A stretch of 8,478 nt of DNA from Bacteroidales bacterium UBA4912 (GTDB lineage: Bacteria > Bacteroidota > Bacteroidia > Bacteroidales > Dysgonomonadaceae), in the NCBI GenBank assembly GCA_002398875.1, contig DHCC01000065.1, positions 1 through 8,478 of the forward strand, in the 5' to 3' direction. Position numbers and translations under genes: made by a program. Below are positions 1 through 7,547 of the stretch, piece after piece. Positions within the stretch are counted from its first letter, which is position 1, and each line of letters begins with the position of its first letter. The notes below the pieces were generated by a model. The model was given only the letters and a program-made list of their open reading frames with translations, ran no database searches and was not told the DNA's origin.

Positions 1-54
1 TTCATTAAAGATTCATTATCATTATTAGATTATCTGAGTTTTTCATATTGATTT

Positions 55-1113
55 TCAAAACCATTTTTTTCTTTTAAAATACAAGAGCATACCCACCGCA
101 ATAATAAGCATCACTCCCCAGACAATAAAATAACCATGCCGTATATGTAACTCTGGCATGTTGTCAAAATTCATACCATACACACCAACAATAAAAGTAA
201 TCGGAATGAAAACCACCGAAAAAACTGTCAGAAGTGCCATGATATCATTCAACCTGGTGCTCATTGAAGAGTGATAAATATTAAGCTCATCATACAAAAC
301 CTCATGATAATAGTCCAGCAGTTCCACTGCCTGATTTATATTATCATGCAGCTCCTTAAAGTGCTTGTAATTTCTCTCATCAATAAAATAACTATCCATC
401 TTCACGAGGCTGGTAATCATTTCCCTGGCAGGTTTTATGTAACGTCCAAGATCGGTGAGCTGACGTTTGAAAAGGTTTATAGTTTTAAGTAAATCCCTAT
501 CAGGATTTAGCACCATTTTGTTCTCCAGCTCCTCAATTCTTTCGCCAAGCACCCCCAAAATGAAAATGTAATTATCAATAACCACATCCAGTAAGGCAAA
601 TGCAACGTAATCAGCTCCCAGATCCCTGAATCTCTTATTATGCTTTTTAAGTCTCTCTTTTACCGGATTAAACAGACTGTTCTGTTCTTCCTGAAAAGTA
701 ATCAGCCAATTACCCATCACAATAATACTAAGATTGTCAATCGATACCTGATTCATTGATTCATCAAATTGCATCATTTTGATAGATACGAAAAGACCAT
801 CGTCAAACTCTTCTGTCTGCGGTCTTGTGCCAGGTTCCATCACATCTGACAAAATCTCTGCCGGGATCTGTAAACTATTTATCAGTTCACGCATCAGCGT
901 TTCATTATGCAAACCATCTATATTCAGCCAGATGAGTTTACCCTGGTACGACTTAAGTTCTTCAACCGAGTGAATTATTATTTCCTGTGCATCTTCAGCA
1001 TTGATATCAAAAACAGTCATTTGTACCTCTTTAGAACGATGCTGTCCTCGAAATTTCAAATCGTATGGTGACAATCCAATATCTTCCTGACGTTTTAGGG
1101 GTATTTTGGCCAT
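55..1113 (-). CDS. corA: CorA-family magnesium/cobalt transport protein
   Basis: Inner-membrane pentameric channel that moves Mg2+ (and Co2+/Ni2+) into the cell. The 352-residue product has the CorA layout: a large soluble cytoplasmic N-terminal domain with long helices, then two C-terminal membrane segments at about residues 292-312 and 327-346. The signature YGMN loop (GMN at about 313-315) is intact, is followed by an MPEL-type loop, and the chain ends in a basic KRKKWF tail. The frame stays open up to an ATG at 1197, but I chose the ATG at 1113 (MAKIPLKRQ). That gives a normal family length, and the 28-residue extension looks like translated intergenic DNA. The gene diverges from the outer-membrane barrel gene at 1222 and is apparently monocistronic in this window. 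Whether it prefers Mg2+ or another metal cannot be read from sequence. Family assignment is firm. Confidence 0.95.
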   Translation of the reverse strand: MAKIPLKRQEDIGLSPYDLKFRGQHRSKEVQMTVFDINAEDAQEIIIHSVEELKSYQGKLIWLNIDGLHNETLMRELINSLQIPAEILSDVMEPGTRPQTEEFDDGLFVSIKMMQFDESMNQVSIDNLSIIVMGNWLITFQEEQNSLFNPVKERLKKHNKRFRDLGADYVAFALLDVVIDNYIFILGVLGERIEELENKMVLNPDRDLLKTINLFKRQLTDLGRYIKPAREMITSLVKMDSYFIDERNYKHFKELHDNINQAVELLDYYHEVLYDELNIYHSSMSTRLNDIMALLTVFSVVFIPITFIVGVYGMNFDNMPELHIRHGYFIVWGVMLIIAVGMLLYFKRKKWF

Positions 1114-1122
1114 AATTAAGGA

Positions 1123-1137
1123 TTTACAATGTGTAAA
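1123..1137. repeat. Inverted repeat TTTACA-N3-TGTAAA in front of corA
   Basis: Perfect 6-bp arms separated by 3 bases, 10 bases upstream of the chosen corA start. The size and symmetry fit a dimeric regulator site or a small leader hairpin in corA mRNA. No regulator is known for it; function is inferred only from position and symmetry. Confidence 0.4.
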
Positions 1138-1145
1138 CACAAAAG

Positions 1146-1157
1146 ATATTGCAATAT
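1146..1157. repeat. Perfect 12-bp palindrome ATATTGCAATAT
   Basis: This dyad lies near the middle of the 108-base divergent region between corA and the outer-membrane barrel gene, where an operator could act on both genes. AT-rich DNA produces such palindromes by chance at some rate, so an operator role is only a possibility. Confidence 0.35.
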
Positions 1158-1158
1158 A

Positions 1159-1187
1159 CGATTTTTTTTGTAACCAAATGAAAATCG
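1159..1187. repeat. Hairpin-forming inverted repeat in the divergent region
   Basis: CGATTTT (1159-1165) pairs with AAAATCG (1181-1187). Inside it TTTG (1167-1170) pairs with CAAA (1175-1178) around a TAAC loop, with a small asymmetric internal loop between the two stems. It may form in the 5' leader of the barrel gene or act as a protein site. Function is unknown. Confidence 0.35.
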
Positions 1188-1221
1188 CGATAGTCATATT
1201 TTCGAATTAAAATAAAAAATT

Positions 1222-3534
1222 ATGACTACTCTAAAAATTCTTTTTTCATTAGTTTTATGTGGTTTAATATTACCACTAAATGCACAAATTAAAGGTGTTG
1301 TTTCTGACTTAGACAATAACCCTATTGAATTTGCTAACGTAGCAGTATATTCTCTACCCGACTCTACTTTGATTACCGGAACAACTACAGATAAAAGCGG
1401 TGCTTTTTTATTAGATGAAGATAATAGTGCTGACAAACTTCTGAGAGTTTCATTTATTGGCTATGAAACTCAGACTTTGCCTGCTAAACCTGAACAGGAA
1501 ATATATCTGAAATCAGATGCAACTATGCTCAGCGAAGTTGTTGTAAATGGTGATTTGCCAAGGATAAGACTTCGTGATGATGCTGTTGTTGCAACAGTTG
1601 AAAATACAGTATTAAGTAAAGCCGGCACAGCAAACGATGTTCTTAAAAGACTCCCTGCAATTACCGGTGATGATGGAGATTTCTCTGTATTCGGAAAAGG
1701 TAAAGCAAAAATTTATATCAATAACAGGGAGTTGCGCGACCCTTCAGAACTTGATATGATTGCTTCTTCCGATATAAGAGAGGTAGAAATTGTTCATAAT
1801 CCTGGCGCAGGTTATGATGCTTCAGTTAAAGCAATAATCCGAATTCATACAGTACATAAAGCCGGTGATGGATTCAGCTTTGATGTAAGATCTACATATT
1901 TAATCAATAAGAATACCGACCTCAGGCAGCAACTAAACCTTAATTATCGTTACAAAGGCTGGGATATTTTTGCTACTGCCAAATATGAAAGATATGATTA
2001 TATTCAGAATAGTGTATTAACACAAACCGCATTTGTTGATACACTCTGGACACAGGCAAATACCCTGGATGTGGATGGTGTTGCAAATCCTATGACTACA
2101 ATTGCCGGTATTAACTACGAGATTAATCCTAATCATTATGTTGGTGCGAAACACACTATGTCACTTTATCCGGGAAAAAACGAGCAATCTATAGTCACTA
2201 CAAGTGATGTTTATGCAAATGATGAATTCTTCGACAGATGGAAAAGTGTAAATGATCAGACAAATGAAAATAAACCAAGACACAGATTGAATGTTTACTA
2301 CAACGGATCAATAGGGGAACTTAAAGTTGACTTCAACAGCGATTTTTACAGAAGCAGCCAATCCTCTGTAACAAAAATCACTGAAAGTAGTCAGGAGTAT
2401 GATGATCGTTTCGTTAAATCATCCAACAACATTGAGAACCGTCTTTTTGCTACAAGATTGGTACTATCTTACCCTCTTTTAGGGGGGCAACTCACCGCAG
2501 GTAATGAATACACCCGCACACGAAGAAATGATGACTATATGACTGATATGGATGTTATCCCTTCATCAAATAAATCAATCCACGATCAAAACAACAGTTT
2601 CTTTGCTGAGTATTCAAGATCAACCCCATTAGGAAAATTAGGTGCTGGAGTAAGATACGAAGATGTTAAGTTTGATTATTTCGATGGTGATGAGAAAATT
2701 GATGAACAAAGCAGAAAATATGCACGCTGGTTTCCTAACTTCTCTTATTCAAACGCTTTCGGAAATGTACAACTGCAACTCAGTTATAATGTAAAAACTG
2801 TCCGCCCGGACTACTGGCAACTTGGGAGCAACACATTCTACGGCAACCGCTTTACATTGCAAACCGGAAATCCATTCCTTAAACCATCAATTGTTCGCGA
2901 TGCAACATTAACGACTTCCTGGAGATTTCTTCAGCTTATGGTAAGCTATAAACAGGAGAAAGATGTTATTATCCAATGGGCAGAACAGCTTGAGGAAAAC
3001 CCGGCTGTGGCAATTCTGTCAACAAAAAACATAGATAAACTACCCAATTTATCTGCTTTCTTAACAGCATCTCCGAAGTTTGGTATTTGGTCGCCCATTG
3101 CAAGCGTAGGTTTCACAAAACAATGGTTAACTGTAACTAGCAACAATAAAGAGGTGAAGATGAATAATCCAATGGTAATTGCATCACTCAACAACTCATT
3201 CTCACTTCCAAAAGGATTTCTGGTATCTCTCGACGGTAACTATCAGGGAAAAGGTTCATATCAAAATGTTGAACTGACTAAAGATAAATTTGTAGTAAAC
3301 CTTGGTGTAACAAAATCATTCCTGAATGATCAACTAACAGTAATTTTAAAGGGTCATGACATATTTCATGGTGAAAGAATGGGAGTCAAAGCATACAACA
3401 ACAAGCTTCATATTTCACAGAACTCAAAATGGGATACCCGTGAACTCGAGATCACAGTAAGATATAAATTCAACACAAACGGCAGCAGATACAAAGGTAC
3501 AGGAGCTGGTCAGAACGAATTCAACAGGTTGTAA
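1222..3534 (+). CDS. TonB-receptor-like outer-membrane beta-barrel protein (OMP_b-brl_3 type)
   Basis: Large outer-membrane protein of 770 residues. It starts with a Sec signal peptide (about 1-21, cleavage after LNA before Q22). A carboxypeptidase-regulatory-like Ig domain (about 22-96) carries the usual pattern GVVSD, PIEFANV, TDKSG and SFIGYE. A plug-like region (about 103-215) has LSEVVVNG, DVLKRLPAITGDDG, IYINN and VEIVHNPGAGYDAS. The rest (from about 220) is a long stretch of alternating strands rich in aromatic residues that forms the barrel. The C-terminus has the family tail SRYKGTGAGQNEFNRL. This matches Bacteroidota 'outer membrane beta-barrel family' proteins rather than SusC: it is shorter than the roughly 1000 residues of SusC and no susD follows. 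The substrate is unknown. The ATG at 1222 follows an AT-rich leader without a Shine-Dalgarno, as is usual in the phylum. It stands alone and ends at its own terminator. Confidence 0.88.
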   Translation: MTTLKILFSLVLCGLILPLNAQIKGVVSDLDNNPIEFANVAVYSLPDSTLITGTTTDKSGAFLLDEDNSADKLLRVSFIGYETQTLPAKPEQEIYLKSDATMLSEVVVNGDLPRIRLRDDAVVATVENTVLSKAGTANDVLKRLPAITGDDGDFSVFGKGKAKIYINNRELRDPSELDMIASSDIREVEIVHNPGAGYDASVKAIIRIHTVHKAGDGFSFDVRSTYLINKNTDLRQQLNLNYRYKGWDIFATAKYERYDYIQNSVLTQTAFVDTLWTQANTLDVDGVANPMTTIAGINYEINPNHYVGAKHTMSLYPGKNEQSIVTTSDVYANDEFFDRWKSVNDQTNENKPRHRLNVYYNGSIGELKVDFNSDFYRSSQSSVTKITESSQEYDDRFVKSSNNIENRLFATRLVLSYPLLGGQLTAGNEYTRTRRNDDYMTDMDVIPSSNKSIHDQNNSFFAEYSRSTPLGKLGAGVRYEDVKFDYFDGDEKIDEQSRKYARWFPNFSYSNAFGNVQLQLSYNVKTVRPDYWQLGSNTFYGNRFTLQTGNPFLKPSIVRDATLTTSWRFLQLMVSYKQEKDVIIQWAEQLEENPAVAILSTKNIDKLPNLSAFLTASPKFGIWSPIASVGFTKQWLTVTSNNKEVKMNNPMVIASLNNSFSLPKGFLVSLDGNYQGKGSYQNVELTKDKFVVNLGVTKSFLNDQLTVILKGHDIFHGERMGVKAYNNKLHISQNSKWDTRELEITVRYKFNTNGSRYKGTGAGQNEFNRL

Positions 3535-3568
3535 AAAAATAAATGAACTCTCTTAACTTCAAAAGTCT

Positions 3569-3601
3569 AAAAACGGGAGCTTGAAAAAAGCCCCCGTTTT
3601 T
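3569..3601. terminator. Rho-independent terminator hairpin, readable on both strands
   Basis: A 13-pair stem with one A-C mismatch (AAAACGGGAGCTT against AAGCCCCCGTTTT, extended by one more A-T pair) encloses a GAAAA loop. A-runs on one side and T-runs on the other let it work in both directions. On the plus strand it lies 34 bases after the stop of the barrel gene. On the minus strand it is the first hairpin terminator I could find for transcripts leaving the crtI-like gene, which would run about 630 bases antisense through the ATPase remnant before reaching it. Confidence 0.85.
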
Positions 3602-3691
3602 CATATAATTCATTCTTTTGAGGATTTAATTCCGAATATTTATGAATATATTTGGAATTGCCACTCTATTTGTACCAAAATTGATCACGAT

Positions 3692-4240
3692 ATGACAAAT
3701 ATAAAGTTACAAAAATTACTACAGGCAATTGCTTTTCAGGCAGGAAGTCAGGTTTCATATAACGAGTTGGGAAAAATGACAGAACTGGACTCAAAAACTG
3801 TTGAAAAGTATATAGTTTTATTAGAGCAATGTTACGTCATTTTCAGATTAGGTTCATTTAGTCGCAATTTACGAAATGAGCTGAAAAACAGCAGAAAAAT
3901 CTACTTTTATGACAATGGTATTCGTAATGCAGTTATTGCAGATTTCTCTTTACTTGAAAGAAGACAAGATGTTGGTGCTCTTTGGGAAAACTTCATAATA
4001 TCTGAGCGAAGAAAAAAGTTGGAGTATGATCTTCTGTGGAGAAATAATTGGTTTTGGAGAACCACAGATCAAAAAGAGATAGATTATATTGAAGAGGGTG
4101 ATGGCCAAATCAATGCTTTTGAGTTTAAGTGGAACCCTTCATCAAAATATAAACTACCCAAAAAATTTATGGAAAATTATCCGGGGAGCACTTTTAATGT
4201 TGTTACCCCAGATAATATGGAAGATTTTCTGCTCAAATAA
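3692..4240 (+). pseudogene. DUF4143 / AAA_14-type ATPase remnant (C-terminal half only)
   Basis: The 182 residues match the C-terminal part of the AAA_14-DUF4143 ATPases common in Bacteroidota, which are usually about 370-400 residues long. A winged-helix-like segment (about 6-52: LQKLLQAIAFQAG, VSYNELG, TVEKYIVLLEQ) is followed by SFSRNLRNELK, RKIYFYDNGIRNA and VGALWENFIISER. A PD-(D/E)XK-like core follows with EID at 129-131 and EFK at 144-146. The Walker A and B ATPase half that should precede it is absent, so the product cannot work as the family does. The frame can be read back to a TTG at 3581, but that codon lies inside the terminator hairpin and the added residues do not look like the family, so the first ATG (3692) is given. 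No clear promoter precedes it. It is most likely a decaying fragment left by deletion; a short standalone protein is the alternative. Confidence 0.75.
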
Positions 4241-5693
4241 TTCTTTTACAAACCATCTCCGCACTGATCACCGCCATGGGAAGACCGGCACCGGGAGTAG
4301 TTGATGCACCCACATAATAGAGGTTTTTGAACTCTTCATCGTAGTTCTTTGGACGAAGAGCACCTATCTGACCCAATTTATGCGAGAGTCCCAGACCGCT
4401 TCCCATATAAAGGTTAAACTGTTTTTCCCACTCCTTAGGGGTGTAGACCGTTCGGGTAATAATATGAGGCATAATATCAATACCGATCCGATTGGAGAAA
4501 TCATTCAGGATACTGTTCACAATCTCATCGCGGTTGCTCCAGTCGGACTTATACAGCAGACTAGGCACCGGGCAAACAATAAAGAGACTTTCACAGCCCT
4601 CGGGGGCACAATCCGGATTATGCTTTGAAACAACATTAACATAGTAATAAGGCTTCTGGAGCGAGTCAGGATTCCTTAATACATTCTGCCCATACTCCTC
4701 GAAGTTAGAACCCAGAAAATAGTTGTGCAAATCAAGGTCGGGCAGTTTACGGTCTACGCCCACATAGATAGTGAGGTATCCCATAGTCCACTCCATCTTC
4801 CTGAGTCTGCTGTCTGAATATTTTTTACGGTGCAGCACTTTTCCCCTGAACTGTGCAGCATCAGCATTTATCAGGAAAACATCTGCTTCGTAACAGTTGC
4901 CTTTACTATCAATCAGATGAGTAATTTTATCACCTGCATGCTCAACTGAAGTGATTTCTGTGTTATATAAAAAAGTTGCACCTCGTTCAGTGAGTGCTTC
5001 AACCATCCCCTGCACTATTCTGTACATGCCTCCCTCCACGTTGTGATAACCGTCGTGCCTGAACTCGGTGTATGAAAGCAGACTGTAAATACCCATAGTA
5101 TCGAATGGTGTGCGACCAAGGAAAAAAGCCACCAGCGATAGAATCTGACGTGCATCCTGTGAGTCGAAGTACTTATTTACCTGCTGCCAGAATGTTCTCA
5201 TTAGTACCGGAATATGTTCCGGATTCACCTTCATCAGTGTCACAAAATATTCCAGGTAGTTGTCGAAGTTATTTCTGATTACAACATCAAAAGTATCGTG
5301 AAAAAGAGCACCGCACTTCTTCAGATATTTCTCCATTTTAACTTCAAAGTCAGGCTCAATATCCTTAAACGACTCAGCCAGTTTACCTATGTCCTTATGA
5401 AGCTTATAACTTTTGCCACCTGCGAAATGTACCGAGTAAAGAGGGTCTAACTCGATAAAGCGGAATGGCATTTCTACACCGCACAGCTTCATAAAGTCGG
5501 TGAAAACATACGACATACTGAAAAAACTGGGACCGGTATCAAAAATGAATCCATCCTTTTCCAACCGGTTAAGCCTACCTCCGGGCTGATTGTTTTTCTC
5601 GATAAACTGAACTTCAAAACCTTTGCTTTGTAATAACAGACCGCTGGAAAGACCTCCCAGTCCGGTTCCGGTAATAATTACTTTTTTCTTCAT
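4233..5693 (-). CDS. crtI: CrtI-family carotenoid desaturase (phytoene desaturase-like)
   Basis: FAD-dependent membrane-associated enzyme that introduces double bonds into a linear carotenoid precursor. The 486-residue length is usual for CrtI/CrtN/CrtD. An N-terminal dinucleotide-binding fold shows GTGLGG (9-14), the acidic residue E32 ending the second strand, and PGGR (37-40), then FDTGPSFF. EGGMYRIVQGM lies in the middle. Near the end are FNLYMGSGLGLSHKLGQ, RPKN and the signature VGASTTPGAGLP (about 461-472), where the usual His of T-H-P-G-A-G-V-P is Thr. Last gene of the carotenoid operon: its ATG shares one base with the stop of the TPR gene (TAATG), pointing to coupled translation. Because a CruF hydratase lies upstream, it could be the general phytoene desaturase or a CrtD-like 3,4-desaturase acting after hydration; sequence alone does not settle this. 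Its last 8 bases overlap the convergent ATPase remnant. Confidence 0.88.
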   Translation of the reverse strand: MKKKVIITGTGLGGLSSGLLLQSKGFEVQFIEKNNQPGGRLNRLEKDGFIFDTGPSFFSMSYVFTDFMKLCGVEMPFRFIELDPLYSVHFAGGKSYKLHKDIGKLAESFKDIEPDFEVKMEKYLKKCGALFHDTFDVVIRNNFDNYLEYFVTLMKVNPEHIPVLMRTFWQQVNKYFDSQDARQILSLVAFFLGRTPFDTMGIYSLLSYTEFRHDGYHNVEGGMYRIVQGMVEALTERGATFLYNTEITSVEHAGDKITHLIDSKGNCYEADVFLINADAAQFRGKVLHRKKYSDSRLRKMEWTMGYLTIYVGVDRKLPDLDLHNYFLGSNFEEYGQNVLRNPDSLQKPYYYVNVVSKHNPDCAPEGCESLFIVCPVPSLLYKSDWSNRDEIVNSILNDFSNRIGIDIMPHIITRTVYTPKEWEKQFNLYMGSGLGLSHKLGQIGALRPKNYDEEFKNLYYVGASTTPGAGLPMAVISAEMVCKRII

Positions 5694-6415
5694 TATCTAT
5701 TATGTTTTTTTGTGAATGCGGGGTATAGTTCATCCTTCACCCAACTAAAACCTGGCTCCAGAGACAAAGCTTTTAGATAAAAAGAGCCAGCTTTATCAAT
5801 ATTACCGGTCTCCTCCAAAACCCCGCCAAGCTGTACAAGCAGTGCCAGATAATTCCAGTCGCCCTTACCATTTGGAGCCATGATCTGTTCAGCCCGTAAA
5901 TAATACTCAATGGCTTTCTCTTTCGAACCTCCAAACAGAGGAGGCATAAAAAAATAGATATTGCCCAGCTGGATTAATCCCAAGGCATTTTTGTCATCAT
6001 CCTCAACAGATTTATTTGCAAAATCAAGGCTGCGCGGACCAAGTCTTGGTGCTTTTAAATTAGCCAGACCGATCTGAAAACCAAGAAAAGCAGACTCGTA
6101 AGCATCTAAAAAGGAGACTCTGTAATTCTTTTTCCTTAACCTGCTCAGTCTTTCCGTGCTTCTGTCCAGATAAAGCCTTGCCTCACTCTTACGTTTGCTA
6201 CCAATACTCCAGCCAATATATCCATACTCATAGTTTAGCAGTTCAAACTCACGTTCATTGCTTTTGTTTGTTTCTGCATGCATTGCATCAATTGTTTTCT
6301 TCCAGGTTGCCATGTCATTGGAAATATAACTCCTGTAAATTGTTTCTTTTTCCTGTGCAGAAGCAAATATGCAACAGAGAAGTAATGGTAAAATTAATAA
6401 TAGCCTTTTAGTCAT
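5693..6415 (-). CDS. Exported TPR protein of the carotenoid operon, function unknown
   Basis: 240 residues with a Sec signal peptide (1-20, cleavage at ASA before Q21; the Cys pair at 14-15 does not form a lipobox), so the mature protein is probably periplasmic. The middle is helical and rich in Tyr, Arg and Glu (about 25-120). Two helix-pair units near the C-terminus look like tetratricopeptide repeats, at about 144-176 (GLIQLGNIYFF, GGSKEKAIEYYLRAEQI) and 187-220 (NYLALLVQLGGVLEETGNIDKAGSFYLKALSLEP). PPLFGGSKEKA resembles a loop-helix seen in other exported TPR proteins. There is no catalytic motif. It sits between the glycosyltransferase (37 nt upstream) and the crtI-like gene (1-nt overlap), so it is very likely co-expressed with them. 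A role in assembling, carrying or placing the finished pigment, or scaffolding the enzymes, is only inference. Confidence 0.78.
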   Translation of the reverse strand: MTKRLLLILPLLLCCIFASAQEKETIYRSYISNDMATWKKTIDAMHAETNKSNEREFELLNYEYGYIGWSIGSKRKSEARLYLDRSTERLSRLRKKNYRVSFLDAYESAFLGFQIGLANLKAPRLGPRSLDFANKSVEDDDKNALGLIQLGNIYFFMPPLFGGSKEKAIEYYLRAEQIMAPNGKGDWNYLALLVQLGGVLEETGNIDKAGSFYLKALSLEPGFSWVKDELYPAFTKKHNR

Positions 6416-6434
6416 ATTTTTTATTTACTCTATA

Positions 6435-6447
6435 ATATAAATTATAT
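6435..6447. repeat. AT-rich inverted repeat ATATAA-A-TTATAT upstream of the TPR gene
   Basis: Perfect 6-bp arms around one base inside the 37-base gap between the glycosyltransferase and the TPR gene. The whole gap is almost pure A/T, so it could hold an internal promoter or just low-complexity spacer. I found no match to the Bacteroidota TTTG / TAnnTTTG promoter pattern here. Confidence 0.25.
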
Positions 6448-6452
6448 CAAGC

Positions 6453-7547
6453 TTAAATCGAACGCCCTTTCCAGCTAAACGATTTCTTTATACTGTTAAG
6501 AAACGAATGTACTATAAATTTACCCAGCATCACTTGCTGCGGCACCCACAGCAACAGGTTGTCAGACACCTTCATTGCGGCTGTAACAGAAGCAAATATA
6601 CGAGTAAGAATAGTTGTCGAAAGCCATATCCACAAAGCTTCAGTTCTTCCATCAGCTAAAAAGACTATAAAGCCCAGAGTTGTAACCAGCCAGTAAAGAA
6701 TGGCCGCAATCATAGAATTGCCGAAAAAGAATGTAACATTCCTCGAGAATCCATCCACCGCATCCTTTGCAGAGTGATACATACGACAACGAACACCCTT
6801 GATGCCCGTAAGACAACTTACTTTCTTGCGTTGCCTTTTCATGTAGCGGGATATCTCTATATCTTCGGCGCGACTCTTGCGGAATTTACTGTGGGGATCC
6901 AATTCTTTGTAAGTGTCATGCCTGAACATCATAAACTGACCGTTTGCCGCAGCCAGAGAAGGAAATCCCGAGAGGCGTACCAGTGGCAGCGACAGCAGTG
7001 TCACCAGGATAATCTGCATATTTGGAACTGTAATTTTCTCACCAAAAGACTTCATCTCCTGAGTAGGAAATATGCTCATCATGCTGCATCTGCGTTTCTC
7101 CATGTATTTAACGGCATGCCCTACGACATCCCCGCTTATCCTTACATCTGCATCCAGAAAGAGGATATAGTCGCTCTCAGTTTCTTGTGACAACTGATAA
7201 CATGCGTGATTCTTTCCGTACCAGTCATCAGGCAATTCTTTACCTGAAATCAACTTTATACGCCCGTCTCGTGCCGCAAATTCCTTTACCACGGAAGCGG
7301 TATTGTCTGCCGACTGATCATCATACACTATTATCTCGCTAATATGGTCAGGTATCTTTACAAGATCGCTCAACAGTTGCCCAATATTCTTCTCCTCATC
7401 ACGGGCAGGTATCAAAACAGACAAAGAGTGTAATACTTCTGACGCATCTACTGAAGGCAGACGCTCCTTAAAAAGAAAATTCGACAGTGCAGCAATCAGC
7501 TGTAGCAGTGCAAATGCCAGAATAAAATTACCAATCAAGTATATCAT
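6453..7547 (-). CDS. Family 2 glycosyltransferase, probably carotenoid glycosyltransferase (CrtQ/CruC-like)
   Basis: Membrane-bound GT2 enzyme expected to add a sugar to the hydroxyl end of the carotenoid. In 364 residues it has an N-terminal membrane anchor (about 2-24), then a GT-A domain with SVLIPARDEEKNI (43-55), DDQSADNT (76-83), the metal-binding LDADV (131-135), AANGQFMMF (200-208) and AEDIEISRYMK (227-237). Two or three C-terminal membrane spans follow (about 276-350). The tail SWKGRSI matches the W-K-G-R ending common in this GT2 group, which includes CrtQ of staphyloxanthin synthesis. Start choice: the frame opens at a TTG (7577), but the ATG at 7547 overlaps the stop of the acyltransferase gene as ATGA, a classic coupling junction, and places the anchor directly at the N-terminus. 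The donor sugar cannot be read from the sequence. Sphingolipid or other lipid glycosylation is a less likely alternative given the neighbours. Confidence 0.85.
   Translation of the reverse strand: MIYLIGNFILAFALLQLIAALSNFLFKERLPSVDASEVLHSLSVLIPARDEEKNIGQLLSDLVKIPDHISEIIVYDDQSADNTASVVKEFAARDGRIKLISGKELPDDWYGKNHACYQLSQETESDYILFLDADVRISGDVVGHAVKYMEKRRCSMMSIFPTQEMKSFGEKITVPNMQIILVTLLSLPLVRLSGFPSLAAANGQFMMFRHDTYKELDPHSKFRKSRAEDIEISRYMKRQRKKVSCLTGIKGVRCRMYHSAKDAVDGFSRNVTFFFGNSMIAAILYWLVTTLGFIVFLADGRTEALWIWLSTTILTRIFASVTAAMKVSDNLLLWVPQQVMLGKFIVHSFLNSIKKSFSWKGRSI

Noticed and set aside
1..54. Terminator or small gene at the left edge, downstream of corA
   Set aside because: It is an AT-rich spacer with no convincing hairpin and no reading frame of note.
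1114..1197. Longer corA reading frame starting at the ATG at 1197
   Set aside because: The added 28 residues do not resemble CorA, would leave only 24 bases to the divergent gene, and cover the inverted repeats. The ATG at 1113 gives a normal length.
1188..1221. Bacteroidota-type -7 box near TATTTTCG (about 1197-1204) ahead of the barrel gene
   Set aside because: One mismatch to TAnnTTTG, but no TTTG element at the expected spacing upstream, so not strong enough to annotate.
1222..3534. SusC of a polysaccharide utilisation locus
   Set aside because: It is too short, no susD or glycoside hydrolase follows, and the C-terminal tail fits the OMP_b-brl_3 family instead.
3581..3691. TTG start for the DUF4143 fragment
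   Set aside because: The TTG and the following codons lie inside the terminator hairpin, and the encoded residues show no family similarity.
4089..4304. 71-codon plus-strand ORF spanning the convergent 3' ends
   Set aside because: It lies in another frame of the ATPase remnant and antisense to crtI, with no domain or start signal.
6774..7190. 138-codon plus-strand ORF
   Set aside because: It is antisense to the well-conserved glycosyltransferase, has no recognisable domain, and its composition is that of a shadow frame.
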